From positions 328,285 to 368,702 of the forward strand of contig NW_003143793.1 in the NCBI RefSeq assembly GCF_000003605.2: 40,418 nucleotides of DNA, written 5' to 3'. The notes under the pieces were generated by a model that was not told where the DNA came from, searched no databases, and saw only the letters and a list, made by a program, of their open reading frames with translations. The first letter of the stretch is position 1, and the number at the start of each line of letters is the position of its first letter. Position numbers and translations under genes: made by a program. The DNA comes from Saccoglossus kowalevskii (lineage: Eukaryota; Hemichordata; Enteropneusta; Harrimaniidae). Of this stretch, positions 33,901 to 40,418 are shown piece after piece.

Positions 33901-36900
33901 TAATATATTTATTACATACAGATTAAGCCTCAATTCTGCTATAACATCCAAAAGAACATTATCAAATATGCATATATTTATAATGATCAATGTTTTTATG
34001 GCACTTCATTTAATGTGCTTCAGCAACATACAATCATATACTATTACTGTAGTTTCAACATCAGTAATACATAAACATGCAGTCAGCTGTTTTGAATGCT
34101 TCTCTAGCTACATTCTCCGTCAACAGGACGGAGGGGGGGGGGCAATATTTACCTTCTGTATTCCGTGTTTGGTTTTAGGTAAGTGCCAGTCATCTGTGGT
34201 TAGATGTAAAGTTTTCTCTGATAAATAACAACCTTGTTTATAAGCTACCAAAACACACCTAAAATTTGTAGAATCGGGAAAAAAAAACGTGAAGTGTGTG
34301 TATCATTGAAATGTTCATGTGATTGTTGTTCTAATAACAAACTACTCATCAAAGTCTTGAATAGTTAGATACTTAATATGTGTATAAAGTACAATTACAA
34401 ACATCAGAAAATTAAGTTTAATCTCAATCCACTCCTATTTTACAGTGAAAAGTCTACCCAAAGGAAATAAATATAAAAACTGTCACATATAGCTATCCTT
34501 ATTATATCTTTTTTTTAATTTGATCTTTGCAGTAGATCAACATGTGCGTGTATGCAGACACACTGACTGAACACCAGCAGCCCCCTAGGTATTGACTGTG
34601 ACAACATATGATAAATTACAAGTACATCTGTGTTTATGTTTTTATGCAAAATGAAATTTAATTAGTGTAATACACTTGTAATTCACAGCTGTACGTACTG
34701 CAAATATAAAATGACATTAATTTATAATGCATAGCAATCCTCACAGGAGTTACTCTAAGAATACTGATACATAAGGGTGATGTACAAAATCTCCATAATT
34801 CTTGTTAATTAATATCATCCCTTGAGTTTCTATGTGATTTGTATACAAGTACATGTATAGTTCCATAAGGTCAATGACATTGTATATAACAATGTACTGT
34901 ATCGTAAAAACTCGATTAATTCGCGGTAGTAAAAATAATTATTTTTTCAAGTGCCCGAATTAATAGCGTAAAAACGGAAATTATTGGTTTTTGGTGTGCG
35001 AATTAAAAGAGTACTTTTAGATCGATTCAAAAAGGAGCTGTTTTCACAAATTTATTAGTGATTTGTTTTGTTTTCCAATGAACACGATGACAGGACATTG
35101 TTTTAGTGCCTCTGAGACTCGTGGCTAGCGACATTCATGGCGTATAGTCGGGGCAGAGAACACGCACTGCATCAAGAACCACGCACCATGTTACACTTGA
35201 AATGGAACAGTGAAATGGCAAAGGTCACTCTGTACACAAACAAACAATGAACACGTGGCTACAAAGTAGCCGTCTGGCTGCACTGCCACTGGCAGTACCG
35301 TCAGACACAAATTATTAATTGTTCAACAGGTTGTCGGCAGTGAAGCCGTCAAACCAATCACCATCTTCGTCGTCGTCGTTTAAAAGCAGATCGGCAATGA
35401 TTTCTGCTATTTCAGTGTTGCTTCGGATAAGGTGGTCTTCTGCCCCGTTGATTGCATTTTTGTAGCCATGTGTTCATTGCTTACATGATTGTTTTTTTTT
35501 TGTCAAGCACTTTCATCTACCGGATGCGGCTGATACCCCACTCTGGGCGATCTTATGGAGGATTCGATTTTTTTAAAGTAAAATGTGGACCAAAAAATCG
35601 CCCGGGCGATGTTATGGCAGATATTACAAAGCCCATCTTGTCTGGAAAAATAACCCCGCGTTGATAAAAATGGTCTCAGAAAATGTTTAGAAAAAATAAT
35701 GTTTCGCGTTGACCAAATATAATCATGCAAAGTATAAATTCATTGGTGAGAGGTCACATTTTACGTGAACAAGAACATGCACTAAGAAGGAAAAGCAAAC
35801 CAAAGTCGAAACGGGGTGCATCATGGACATGACACAACACACGCTGCGACAACTGAGTGATCAGCGACATCATTTTGGGATGCAATTGAACTTCAAGTAC
35901 TTCTTTGCGAAACTTGCTGCGCAGCGATGCTGACATCAAGTGTGTGTTGACCGAAGTTTGACTCCAAGTCACGCACTGAACTGGCGCGTTACCTTAGCAA
36001 CCTTTTTCTTTCGTGCCCCGCGCCTATAAAATTATTATTATATCCGACAGTACTGTATCCAACTCTGTACTGGCTTTGAATATATCAACGTCGTTTACTT
36101 AGTGCACTGCTTTTCTAATTACGCAAACTTGTTTACAATATTGTACCAGCTCTGAATATTTCAACTTCGTAACGTATTGCTTTCATGCTATGATAATTAG
36201 TTTTTTTTCACTATTGTTTATTATAGGGCACTGACCCGGGGTATTGGGTCTGTGAATATTTCAATATCACCGACTTGATAATGCGTTGCATTCGTAATAA
36301 TTATGCAAACATAAACATATCATACGTCAAATTAAATTTTACTATAATAAATTAAACTCTGGGTGGCGCACTTCAATCGCATTATTAACGTACATTTTGA
36401 CTGAACTCTAATAAACATTCGTTTGAATTACGTGCGGCATTGGGCAATGACCACCAGAGTTCATGCACTGATATTTAAATTCGGGCCACCCAGCTTGACG
36501 CAAATCAATATAGTTACTTGTCATTTGTTCAAAAAATCTTTCAACTCTCAAAAATACCATGAACGCGAAGAGTTAACTGGGGGTTAAATGAAATGGAACG
36601 TCTTTTTTGGACAAAAAACACGTCAGTACAAGATTATGTGTGCAAGGTTAGATTTATAGAACGTATATGACTGCTTAACTCTGTGTTTTTACCGAATCCG
36701 GTATAATGAAAATGTGACACGGGGTCAATCGCCCGACCAAACAAAGACGTCAATTTATGCACCATAGGGCGGTTACGTCGATGCAACCCTGTGAACTAGT
36801 GACGAAAAGCCCTGTACTAAGCTTTCCATCACGGAAATTCGCAATCGATGTGCTGACCGATGGATATTTATCGAGTAAGCAATAAACTTGCCCAACATCT

Positions 36901-38247
36901 GTAGTGTCGTGGGGAAGTGATTTTTTTGCAGGTCAAATCTAGTGGTCTGAGCTTACTGAAAGGCTATGATGACGGAGATTGTCCGGGATTGCGACTACAC
37001 CATGGCTACACCAAGTACTGATAACATAAAAACTCAAACAAAATGTATATTTTTAATGTCTTCATGCAATATATTCTGAACTATCCACTTTATTCTGGCC
37101 CGCGAATTAATAGGATACAATTTTAAACATGTTTTTGAACGCCGCAAATTAAAAGGATACATTTAAAAATTAGCGTTCGAAAATAAAATGGGTGCACGAA
37201 TTAATAGGGACCACGAATTAATCGAGTTTTTACGGTAGTCAATGAAAATGATCATTTAGAGTTAAAAATGATTGTCAATCTTATTGAACTCTTGGTAACA
37301 TATTTGATGTGTTGAAAAAAGATTAAAATTTGTATATTTTTAATTTGTGCTCTAACATTTTATCAAAACATAGCAATAGCATTACTGTCACATTCAAGCA
37401 ATTTAGAAAAAAAGTGGTTGTTAATGTGACATCATGATCCTGATCCTACCAGAGATCGCAACACATCAAAGACGAACTTCAAACTTGTTTTTACAAACAA
37501 CAAAGAAAGGCAAAGAATAAAACATGCTTTATTTAAAGCAATGAATAAAGATCAGAACATTTCCCCAGTCAACAAGGATAGAATTAGAAAGCATTGCATT
37601 GACAGCTTGAATGACTTCAGTGCCATGTTGTTGAAAGTTCTATCGCCACTATATGTAAGGATGCCATGAATAACCTGATGCATGAATTCATGTCTTTCAT
37701 TGGATAGCTGCTTCACCTTGCATGTGTCAGTAAAAGCTCAGCAGATTAAACAATCAGTGTGTTATTTTGAATTCAGATTGCATCTAAATTATCCTATTGG
37801 CATTACATAACAGATTTTTTGAATGTCCATCTTAACTTGTATATCACAGGGTACATTTTTGTCAGAATTGCCTACTTTCTACAATACTTCATCAAACCAA
37901 CACTGTCATTCATTGAGTGCATGAAATTCTCAATAAACCTGTTGATGCCGAATTGCATTATAATTCACGCTTTTGAAAAAACAATTATTTCACAACAACA
38001 TTATTTTTCTACCAAGAGATCACCCAGGTGCTGAAACATCACCAATGAGCGATCTTTTGCAGTGAGTGATCTTTCAGATAAATATGCATGTAATGAACTA
38101 TGAGAATCGTGTAAAAAATATAAAAAATACTCACGTAATTAGGAATATCGTCAAATAAAGTATCAGATAAACTGGAGCAAACAAACCAAAGGTTGTAAAA
38201 AATAAGATGACAGTAAGTATACCCCAGCCATATGTCTTCACCTCATC
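12055..38247 (-). CDS. SNX13: SNX13 (RGS-PX1 sorting nexin), 22 coding exons, start codon not located
   Basis: Exons in transcript order: 38247-38135, 34258-34153, 33830-33741, 25392-25268, 25104-24983, 24401-24288, 24031-23859, 21882-21744, 21381-21275, 20374-20281, 19615-19401, 18685-18581, 18215-18048, 17805-17703, 17034-16787, 15897-15787, 15108-14950, 14826-14767, 14376-14231, 14094-14026, 13744-13632 and 12959-12055. All phases agree; the total is 1194 codons plus TGA. Visible order: membrane anchor (about 6-45), PXA (about 95-285), RGS (about 380-560), PX (about 570-700, with RRYSDFHDL and LPAKK for phosphoinositide binding), nexin-C (about 790-955), then a tail of about 230 residues absent from the 968-residue human protein. 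The family is known as ER-anchored, with RGS activity reported toward G-alpha-s and roles in endosome and lipid traffic. It is distinguished from SNX14, SNX19 and SNX25 by SNX13-like segments such as DPDYINQ, FVNPLRNS and KKGVLRVFEM. Confidence 0.95.
12124..12741 (-). repeat. SNX13: Coding repeat: eight LxRxx[S/T] motifs in the SNX13 tail
   Basis: Within the last exon the motifs are LQRSDT, LDRSNS, LERTET, LDRVDS, LDRTDS, LSRIES, LERADS and LTRNNS, with weaker relatives VEKVDS, LDKNES and VGTVES between them. The phosphoacceptors fall at residues 972, 983, 994, 1028, 1048, 1100, 1152 and 1172 of the visible protein. Most have an acidic or Asn residue at -1. The pattern equals the published consensus of PKD and related CaMK-group kinases; whether they are used is inference. 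Confidence 0.8.
13632..13744 (-). CDS. SNX13: SNX13 exon 21: nexin-C domain
   Basis: Acceptor tcactag, donor ccgg|gtaagt. It encodes DSFWPNGIEAESSPERDHMT and then RMRTRVVAKAKLLSSMP, close to the family's DAFWPNG..RMRTRVAGKTKLL. Confidence 0.95.
13800..13834. repeat. (GGGA)n simple repeat
   Basis: About eight GGGA/GAGA units in the intron between SNX13 exons 20 and 21 (reads TCCC on the transcript strand). Confidence 0.85.
14026..14094 (-). CDS. SNX13: SNX13 exon 20: nexin-C domain
   Basis: Acceptor tattacag, donor ttcag|gttggt; 69 nt. It encodes KIVDYVEYTTSAEQVAEYVK and then VF, aligned with KIVDHVDWMTSPEQVADSVK. Confidence 0.94.
14231..14376 (-). CDS. SNX13: SNX13 exon 19: nexin-C domain start
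   Basis: Acceptor acctctag, donor aatag|gtaatc. It encodes DDDNIPLRIMLLLMDEVFDL and then QWLRKRVIAFLRQIFKAAFG, the hallmark start of the nexin C-terminal domain. Confidence 0.96.
14767..14826 (-). CDS. SNX13: SNX13 exon 18: short linker exon
   Basis: Acceptor tgtgcag, donor gat|gtaagt; 20 codons, phase 0 on both sides. It leads into the DDDNIPL start of nexin-C. Confidence 0.85.
14950..15108 (-). CDS. SNX13: SNX13 exon 17: linker after PX
   Basis: Acceptor cttatcag, donor aag|gtaaat; 53 codons. It encodes MDNFVNPLRNSVRNVAHTVK, then MVQMSDGFNKMSDKMTDGI. The three SDxxNKM/DGINKM-type heptad-like repeats are also present in family members. Confidence 0.95.
15321..15697 (+). repeat. Family-A dispersed repeat, copy A2
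   Basis: It starts gtcggctgagatagctccgc and ends in a hairpin (15661-15691; arms agctcc and ggagct, inner cgac/gtcg) followed by aaaaaa. The 5' tagctccgctgt and 3' acagtggagcta are inverted copies. It lies in the SNX13 intron between exons 16 and 17. Confidence 0.8.
15787..15897 (-). CDS. SNX13: SNX13 exon 16: end of PX domain
   Basis: Acceptor tttgtag, donor aag|gtacct; 37 codons. It encodes GMLGVLVHFLEPGVYNKGKG and then EFARK, matching the family's YDFLENKAYSKGKGDFARK. Confidence 0.94.
15941..16296. mobile_element. 356-bp TA-flanked foldback element (word: gcgaattaagcga)
   Basis: The left end ctgtaaaacatgtt and the inverted right end aacatgttttactg match over about 13 of 14 bases and both are flanked by TA (15939-15940, 16297-16298). 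The interior carries agcgaattaagcga, ttcgctaattc and tttgctaaaatt words. No intact coding is seen. Confidence 0.55.
16787..17034 (-). CDS. SNX13: SNX13 exon 15: PX domain
   Basis: Acceptor gattacag, donor cag|gtgagt; 248 nt. It encodes YAVYCIHVTRACKNSPEEVW, EVYRRYSDFHDLHMMLKDKF and SLPAKKAFNNMSRSFLDKR. The RRYSDF basic motif and the Pro/Lys loop (LPAKK) of phosphoinositide-binding PX domains are both intact. Confidence 0.96.
17703..17805 (-). CDS. SNX13: SNX13 exon 14: linker and first PX strand
   Basis: Acceptor tatttcag, donor acag|gtaatt. It encodes STEDLLSSSLEESHLSSEL and then KHAHYTLTASITNT, the linker to PX strand 1. Confidence 0.9.
18048..18215 (-). CDS. SNX13: SNX13 exon 13: end of RGS and Ser-rich linker
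   Basis: Acceptor gtttacag, donor ggg|gtaagt; 56 codons. It encodes VYDILQGDKFFPAFKLSALY and then VKCLAELDLLKDDSP, followed by a Ser/Asp-rich linker (ADSSPSNS). Confidence 0.95.
18581..18685 (-). CDS. SNX13: SNX13 exon 12: RGS domain
   Basis: Acceptor cctgcag, donor aag|gtagga; 35 codons. It encodes YKLNLDDQLVKRTNQRI and ECVFDEIQRK, aligned with the family's EIFDDIQRK. Confidence 0.92.
19401..19615 (-). CDS. SNX13: SNX13 exon 11: RGS domain core
   Basis: Acceptor tttttag, donor aat|gtaagt. It encodes GQGYLFFWLTIESYKVTAEQ and then LRAAALNIFEQYLSDN, typical RGS helices. Between them sits a loop rich in Ala, Gly, Ser and Glu (SESTGAAAAGYGG) longer than in human SNX13. Confidence 0.95.
20281..20374 (-). 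CDS. SNX13: SNX13 exon 10: RGS domain start
   Basis: Acceptor tgttgcag, donor attg|gtaagt. It encodes LPLDVVLENNVALSYFI, the first RGS helix (family: VPLDSILVDNVALQFFM). Confidence 0.93.
21275..21381 (-). CDS. SNX13: SNX13 exon 9: helical linker before RGS
   Basis: Acceptor ttatccag, donor gct|gtaagt. It encodes QLNSLQYVRRVCLETLQRLL and then EGNLDAAIEA, corresponding to the INSLLFVKKVCDSRIQRLQ region. Confidence 0.93.
21744..21882 (-). CDS. SNX13: SNX13 exon 8: linker after PXA
   Basis: Acceptor tttttacag, donor g|gtgagt. It encodes SDYFLNIIKISDSIGELEAV and then IEKLDHEISIQRSRDSSTD, aligning with the family's FMNIIKLSDNIGELEAV. Confidence 0.94.
22209..22714 (+). repeat. Family-A dispersed repeat, copy A3, with internal duplication
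   Basis: Same start as A2 (gtcggctgagatagctccgc). A unit of about 159 bp starting atcaaagcaat is tandemly duplicated (about 22278 and 22437). It ends in a 35-nt hairpin (22675-22709) with arms AGCTCTGCTG and CAGTGGAGCT, then aaaaa. It lies in the intron between SNX13 exons 7 and 8. Confidence 0.82.
23296..23893 (-). repeat. 68-bp minisatellite made from an SNX13 exon-intron junction
   Basis: Nine units start at 23296, 23364, 23432, 23500, 23568, 23636, 23704, 23772 and 23840. The last (23840-23893) is the genuine junction of exon 7. Each unit carries, on the minus strand, 35 nt of coding sequence (atcctgattacataaaccaa.. ending in ctg), the donor GTAAGTGTG and 24 more intronic nt. Units differ mainly by one base before the donor (tggctg or tgtctg) and the outermost copy is the most diverged. 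Confidence 0.96.
23859..24031 (-). CDS. SNX13: SNX13 exon 7: PXA domain end, parent of the 68-bp minisatellite
   Basis: Acceptor tttattag, donor ctg|gtaagt. It encodes YLRDVTDMLLFLMLPHQDF, then RYLLREVIVCGMLKPMIDMI and DPDYINQTIIWL. Its last 35 nt and the following 33 intronic nt are repeated eight more times downstream. Only the first donor keeps the frame into the next exon (phase 0). Confidence 0.95.
24288..24401 (-). CDS. SNX13: SNX13 exon 6: PXA domain
   Basis: Acceptor tatttcag, donor ttag|gtgagt. It encodes ELESLFFDIEVEMEVNKCRD and then EVCTCENAEL, matching the family's FFEVEVEMEKEVCRD. Confidence 0.94.
24983..25104 (-). CDS. SNX13: SNX13 exon 5: PXA domain
   Basis: Acceptor ttctgcag, donor gaag|gtaagg. 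It encodes SKEVEWVPYLTRQLVDDFAS and then HLRLFRKAHEKL, a signature PXA segment. A second gaag|gtaagg 17 nt downstream would shift the frame. Confidence 0.94.
25268..25392 (-). CDS. SNX13: SNX13 exon 4: PXA domain
   Basis: Acceptor atgcaacag, donor aacag|gtaaac. It encodes VLQLAFRYYVQTWYHGKISD and then EEFLHYLRQTTQSVIIAF. A second AG at 25384-25385 would drop VLQ, which the family keeps, so the upstream acceptor is chosen. Confidence 0.93.
25507..25693. mobile_element. 187-bp TA-flanked foldback element (word: cgctaa)
   Basis: The left end ctgtataggcatttattatt and the inverted right end ccgtaaaacttattattt are imperfectly complementary, with a further shared block aattt(c/t)gctatttt. TA flanks both ends (25505-25506, 25694-25695). 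Words ttcgctattttcgctaa and atccgctaaattaaatcc recur. It lies upstream of SNX13 exon 4 in its intron. Confidence 0.55.
27614..28358. repeat. 32-bp minisatellite, about 23 copies
   Basis: The unit reads caacattcctgatttcatct followed by tttgaatatatt and contains the palindrome gaatatattc. Most copies are identical. A variant with cccgatttgatc appears twice exactly 128 bp (four units) apart, showing a higher-order duplication. It lies in the 8.3-kb SNX13 intron. Confidence 0.95.
28360..29768. other. Intronic stretch without recognised features
   Basis: AT-rich SNX13 intron with several TACATGTA words but no exon or defined repeat that I can support. Confidence 0.5.
29769..30430 (+). repeat. Family-B dispersed repeat, copy B2 (3' truncated)
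   Basis: It is collinear with B1 from aatatagttggaacatag through the joints aaaatggccacttgtcggcc and aaaatggctgcaagtcggtc to the gatccaggcttgtctaagat stretch. It then degenerates into cacacatgcacacaca without the hairpin. Confidence 0.72.
31120..31642 (+). repeat. Family-B dispersed repeat, copy B3, with intact hairpin
   Basis: It has repeated units with aagatggctgccagtcggcc joints. It ends in a hairpin at 31608-31642 in which 15 base pairs are perfect apart from a 2-nt bulge, loop TTC, followed by aaaaataa. The minus strand is open for 159 codons across the repeat, which I regard as incidental. A further joint-like fragment lies near 31920-31970. Confidence 0.75.
31971..33740. other. Intronic stretch; one Cys-rich open frame and an AT microsatellite
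   Basis: Part of the 8.3-kb SNX13 intron. The only notable items are a plus-strand 90-codon Cys-rich open frame (32140-32412) and a (TA)n run at about 33343-33371. No family member is recognised. Confidence 0.45.
33741..33830 (-). CDS. SNX13: SNX13 exon 3: entry to the PXA domain
   Basis: Acceptor atttctag, donor gag|gtaagt; 30 codons, phase 0. It encodes KYKIDKRLTGAFIIDEPLQE, nearly identical in pattern to the family's IDRRLTGANIIDEPLQQ. Confidence 0.94.
34153..34258 (-). CDS. SNX13: SNX13 exon 2
   Basis: Acceptor aattttag, donor aag|gtaaat. It completes the split Thr codon and encodes CVLVAYKQGCYLSEKTLHL and then WHLPKTKHGIQK, aligning with the family's LLFGKTNSEKYL..FLPP stretch between anchor and PXA domain. 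Confidence 0.85.
34902..37235. mobile_element. 2.33-kb TA-flanked DNA transposon with repeated subterminal words
   Basis: The terminal inverted repeats are 25 bp (left tcgtaaaaactcgattaatt cgcgg, right its complement with ccg and cgtgg), 23 of 25 identical, with TA on both sides. Subterminal words of the form (g/c)cgaattaatagg recur about eight times: three on the left (34911-35010) and five on the right (37098-37225). The TA target and the ctcgattaattcg terminus resemble pogo/Tigger-like elements; that assignment is inference. It occupies most of the intron between SNX13 exons 1 and 2 and is CpG-richer than the flanks. Confidence 0.75.
35315..35470 (-). pseudogene. Possible transposase C-terminus inside the 2.3-kb element
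   Basis: The minus strand is open for about 50 codons ending in TAA, encoding NGAEDHLIRSNTEIAEIIAD and then an acidic end (NDDDEDGDWFDGF, ADNLLNN). Acidic D/E-rich endings with a F-D-G-F core occur at the ends of some DDE transposases. Upstream the frame is stopped, and I see no catalytic domain, so this would be a deletion derivative. Confidence 0.35.
38135..38247 (-). CDS. SNX13: SNX13 exon 1 of those visible: membrane anchor
   Basis: Acceptor tatttttcag, donor ac|gtgagt (phase 2). It encodes DEVKTYGWGILTV and then a long hydrophobic stretch rich in F, L and I, matching the GWG-hydrophobic start of SNX13. The frame is open upstream to an ATG at 38331, but the strong acceptor makes an upstream initiating exon more likely. 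Confidence 0.88.
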
Positions 38248-38860
38248 CTGAAAAATATAAAAAATGTTACGATAAAACTCCTGTAAATAGTCATTCAGGG
38301 CTTGAATTTCAGAGTACAACAGGCAAGGCAAAATTTGATAAAATTGCTTCAGTTAACATAAAGGGGTACTAGTAATGCATGGATTACCATACTTGCTTTA
38401 CTAAAAGTGCATCTCTACTTAGAAGCAAAAATAAACCAAAAATTGCATATACTGAACACACCTCTGTCAATTACGCAAGCACATGTTACATGTAAGTGAA
38501 TAAAGAATCAGTATTCTTTGAAGGTTACCAAGGCATCTAGACAATTGCCTCTGATGCCTCCTTAGGTGCAAGATAGCATATGTGTGAGAGCTTGACAACC
38601 AGTAAACATATGTACAATGCAAATTATCTCTGCTGCATTAACTATATGTATCACCTGAAGGCTCTGCATACTAGATGTTTCAGATCTTTTTTTTTCAGTG
38701 CTAAAACCATACACACCTTGTACGAGTACTTGTACATGATCACAAAGAGTGGCATGTGCATCTTGGGAAGGTAACTACTAGTACCAGTAAACAGAAACGA
38801 AAGGAACCACATATGAACATTTCAGCTTGAAACATTACAGTAAATAGCTACTCCAAACTT

Positions 38861-39255
38861 GTCGGCTGAGATGCAACTAGCAATGCTATTAGCAAAGCAC
38901 ATTTTAATTAGAGAATTAAAGATATCATAATGAAATGAAATAAACAAATCAGAGATTGGTCCACCTGTGCCTATTATGGATAATATCAAAGCAATCAGAC
39001 TTGTGGTTTTCAAGAAGAAGTCCAAAAATGACAAAAAAATATTCATCAAAATTAGAGAATTAAAGATATCATCACAAAATGAACAAATCTAAGAGAGGTC
39101 TACCCACGGTACATATACACCCATAAACCAAGTATCAAAGCAGACCTGTGGTTTTCAAGAAGGAGTCAAAAAAACGAAAAGTTGACGTGGACAATAGGCA
39201 ACAACGGACAATCATAATAAATTAATATGCTCAACAAAGTCTAAGCCAAAAAAAT
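38861..39255 (+). repeat. Family-A dispersed repeat, copy A4 (diverged 3' end)
   Basis: It starts gtcggctgagatgcaactag and keeps the family blocks aaattagagaattaaagata and aaaatgaacaaatctaagag. The 3' hairpin has decayed to tgctcaacaaagtctaagcc followed by aaaaaa. It lies upstream of the first visible SNX13 exon. Confidence 0.72.
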
Positions 39256-40236
39256 TATTCGATAGCATGGGTAGCCTAGATAAGCAACACATTTTGGGAA
39301 CTGGTAGTTACATACATGTAGTCCATCAGCTTTTGTTGGTATTTGCATAATTGTCCTCTATCTCTTGGTCTGGGGTTCAATTGAACTACATATCGGCTGT
39401 AGACAACATGGATTACAGAGAACGCAAACATTAGAACCAGTCTGTCCTGGAATGAGTCATACTAACAGCCTGTTGTAACCCATGCTTCAATTCAAAGCTG
39501 TGATTCACATTGTAGATCTATATATGTATGTGGGCCATGTGAGGTAATGCTGGGTTTATCACCTGATAGTGACACCAAATACATTAGGTGATACTGTACT
39601 CCCAAAGAAGAGAGCTGGTTTCACACCCGTGTTTTTCATCATATTTGAAACCTCAGATGAACCACAAACATTGGCAACAGCAGAAACTGTCACTACTAAT
39701 TTTTCCGTGGTTCTGTGTTTAGAACAACTTAAATTAATTTACAACTGATTGACTGTCAACCATAACATACACCACCATGTGATATTATAAAATATGAATC
39801 TCCGTCATTGATGCCAACAATCAAAATTAAAGAATGTCAGAGAAAAAAGAAAGTACAAAACCAAATTGGTTGCTGGTGGATGACATGTTGAAATTTTATG
39901 ATTTGAGGTTTTTTGTATGAAAATGACAACCTGTCAGATAAATTTGATATAAGAATAATCCATTTTGTCTTGCTTTTGGATAAAATTCAAACAATATCAG
40001 TGAAAGTACATCTGAAAAACAGGAAGTCATTTTTAGACAATAATCACCCCAGTTGCAAATGTACATTGTATATCATTATGTATTGTCTCTATACAAACAG
40101 AATCCATACATAAGTCGAATAGGAACAAATAAAATCAAAGAAAGCTTAGAAAGAACTCCCATGTGCTGAGAGTATTGGAGACACATTAAATATAATTCGA
40201 AATTACTTAGCTGAAAACTAATTATGCAAATCAGAA
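39256..40236. other. Upstream stretch without recognised features
   Basis: No exon, promoter element or defined repeat could be supported here. It may contain the missing first exon of SNX13 or lie in its first intron. Confidence 0.4.
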
Positions 40237-40418
40237 AATTAATATGACCAGATTTGAGTGTAAAACTAATGAGGTCTGCGCAATGTAACAGAAAATCTAT
40301 GTCTCCAAGTTTAATTGAAATGTGATTAGAACCAAAAAATTATGAATTATTATGCTTATTAGGGAATTAATATGAACAGATTTTTACCCCAAACTAATTA
40401 GGTTTGTACATTGTCCTA
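40237..40418. repeat. Diverged 128-bp tandem duplication at the window edge
   Basis: aattaatatgaccagattt with aaactaatgaggtctg (from 40237) recurs as aattaatatgaacagattt with aaactaattaggtttg (from 40365), 128 bp apart. It runs off the end of the window, so more units may follow. Confidence 0.6.

Noticed and set aside
34217-34235. A possible 15-bp intron splitting SNX13 exon 2
   Set aside because: Too short to splice; reading straight through gives a protein aligned with the family, so one exon is called.
35452-35972. Open frames of about 70 codons inside the 2.3-kb element
   Set aside because: They overlap in opposing frames and show no recognisable transposase motif.
38248-38331. In-frame extension to an ATG at 38331 as the SNX13 start
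   Set aside because: It is preceded by no family similarity and crosses a strong polypyrimidine acceptor; kept only as an alternative.

Overview
The window is animal nuclear DNA, AT-rich, with spliced genes whose introns follow GT..AG rules. Two orthologues are recognisable, arranged tail to tail. The plus strand (792-6002) carries the last ten coding exons of CCDC47, the ER membrane protein that pairs with Asterix in the PAT chaperone of the multipass translocon; its N-terminal third lies upstream. The minus strand (38247 down to 12055) carries 22 coding exons of SNX13 (RGS-PX1), an ER-anchored sorting nexin with PXA, RGS, PX and nexin-C domains; only the start codon is missing. I assembled both by hand from splice sites and reading phase. 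Summed exon lengths are 1059 nt (352 aa plus stop) and 3585 nt (1194 aa plus stop), both multiples of three.

The host is probably a marine invertebrate. Its dispersed repeats (paired 'aaaatggc..gccatttt' units, hairpins followed by CTAAAA, many TACATGTA words) look mollusc-like to me, but that is an impression and not proof.

Layout: 1-791, an upstream CCDC47 intron with an AGCG/GGTCGG low-complexity block and a decayed LINE-like ORF1 in antisense; 792-6215, CCDC47 exons, two small DNA transposons and a reversed family-A repeat; 6216-11850, the gap between the two 3' ends, with a foldback element and a family-B repeat; 12055-25392, most SNX13 exons; 25393-33740, an 8.3-kb intron with a 32-bp minisatellite and two family-B repeats; 33741-34258, two exons; 34259-38134, an intron filled mainly by a 2.3-kb TA-flanked transposon; 38135-38247, the membrane-anchor exon; 38248-40418, upstream sequence with a family-A repeat.

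The observations I rate highest are these. A 68-bp minisatellite has amplified the 3' end of an SNX13 exon together with its splice donor. SNX13 has a roughly 230-residue C-terminal extension carrying eight LxRxx[S/T] motifs. Two otherwise unrelated repeat families end in a 35-nt hairpin of the same architecture. Several TA-flanked foldback elements are built from repeated short words around GCGAA. The palindromes TACCGGTA and TACATGTA are strongly over-represented. No RNA genes or CRISPR arrays were seen.
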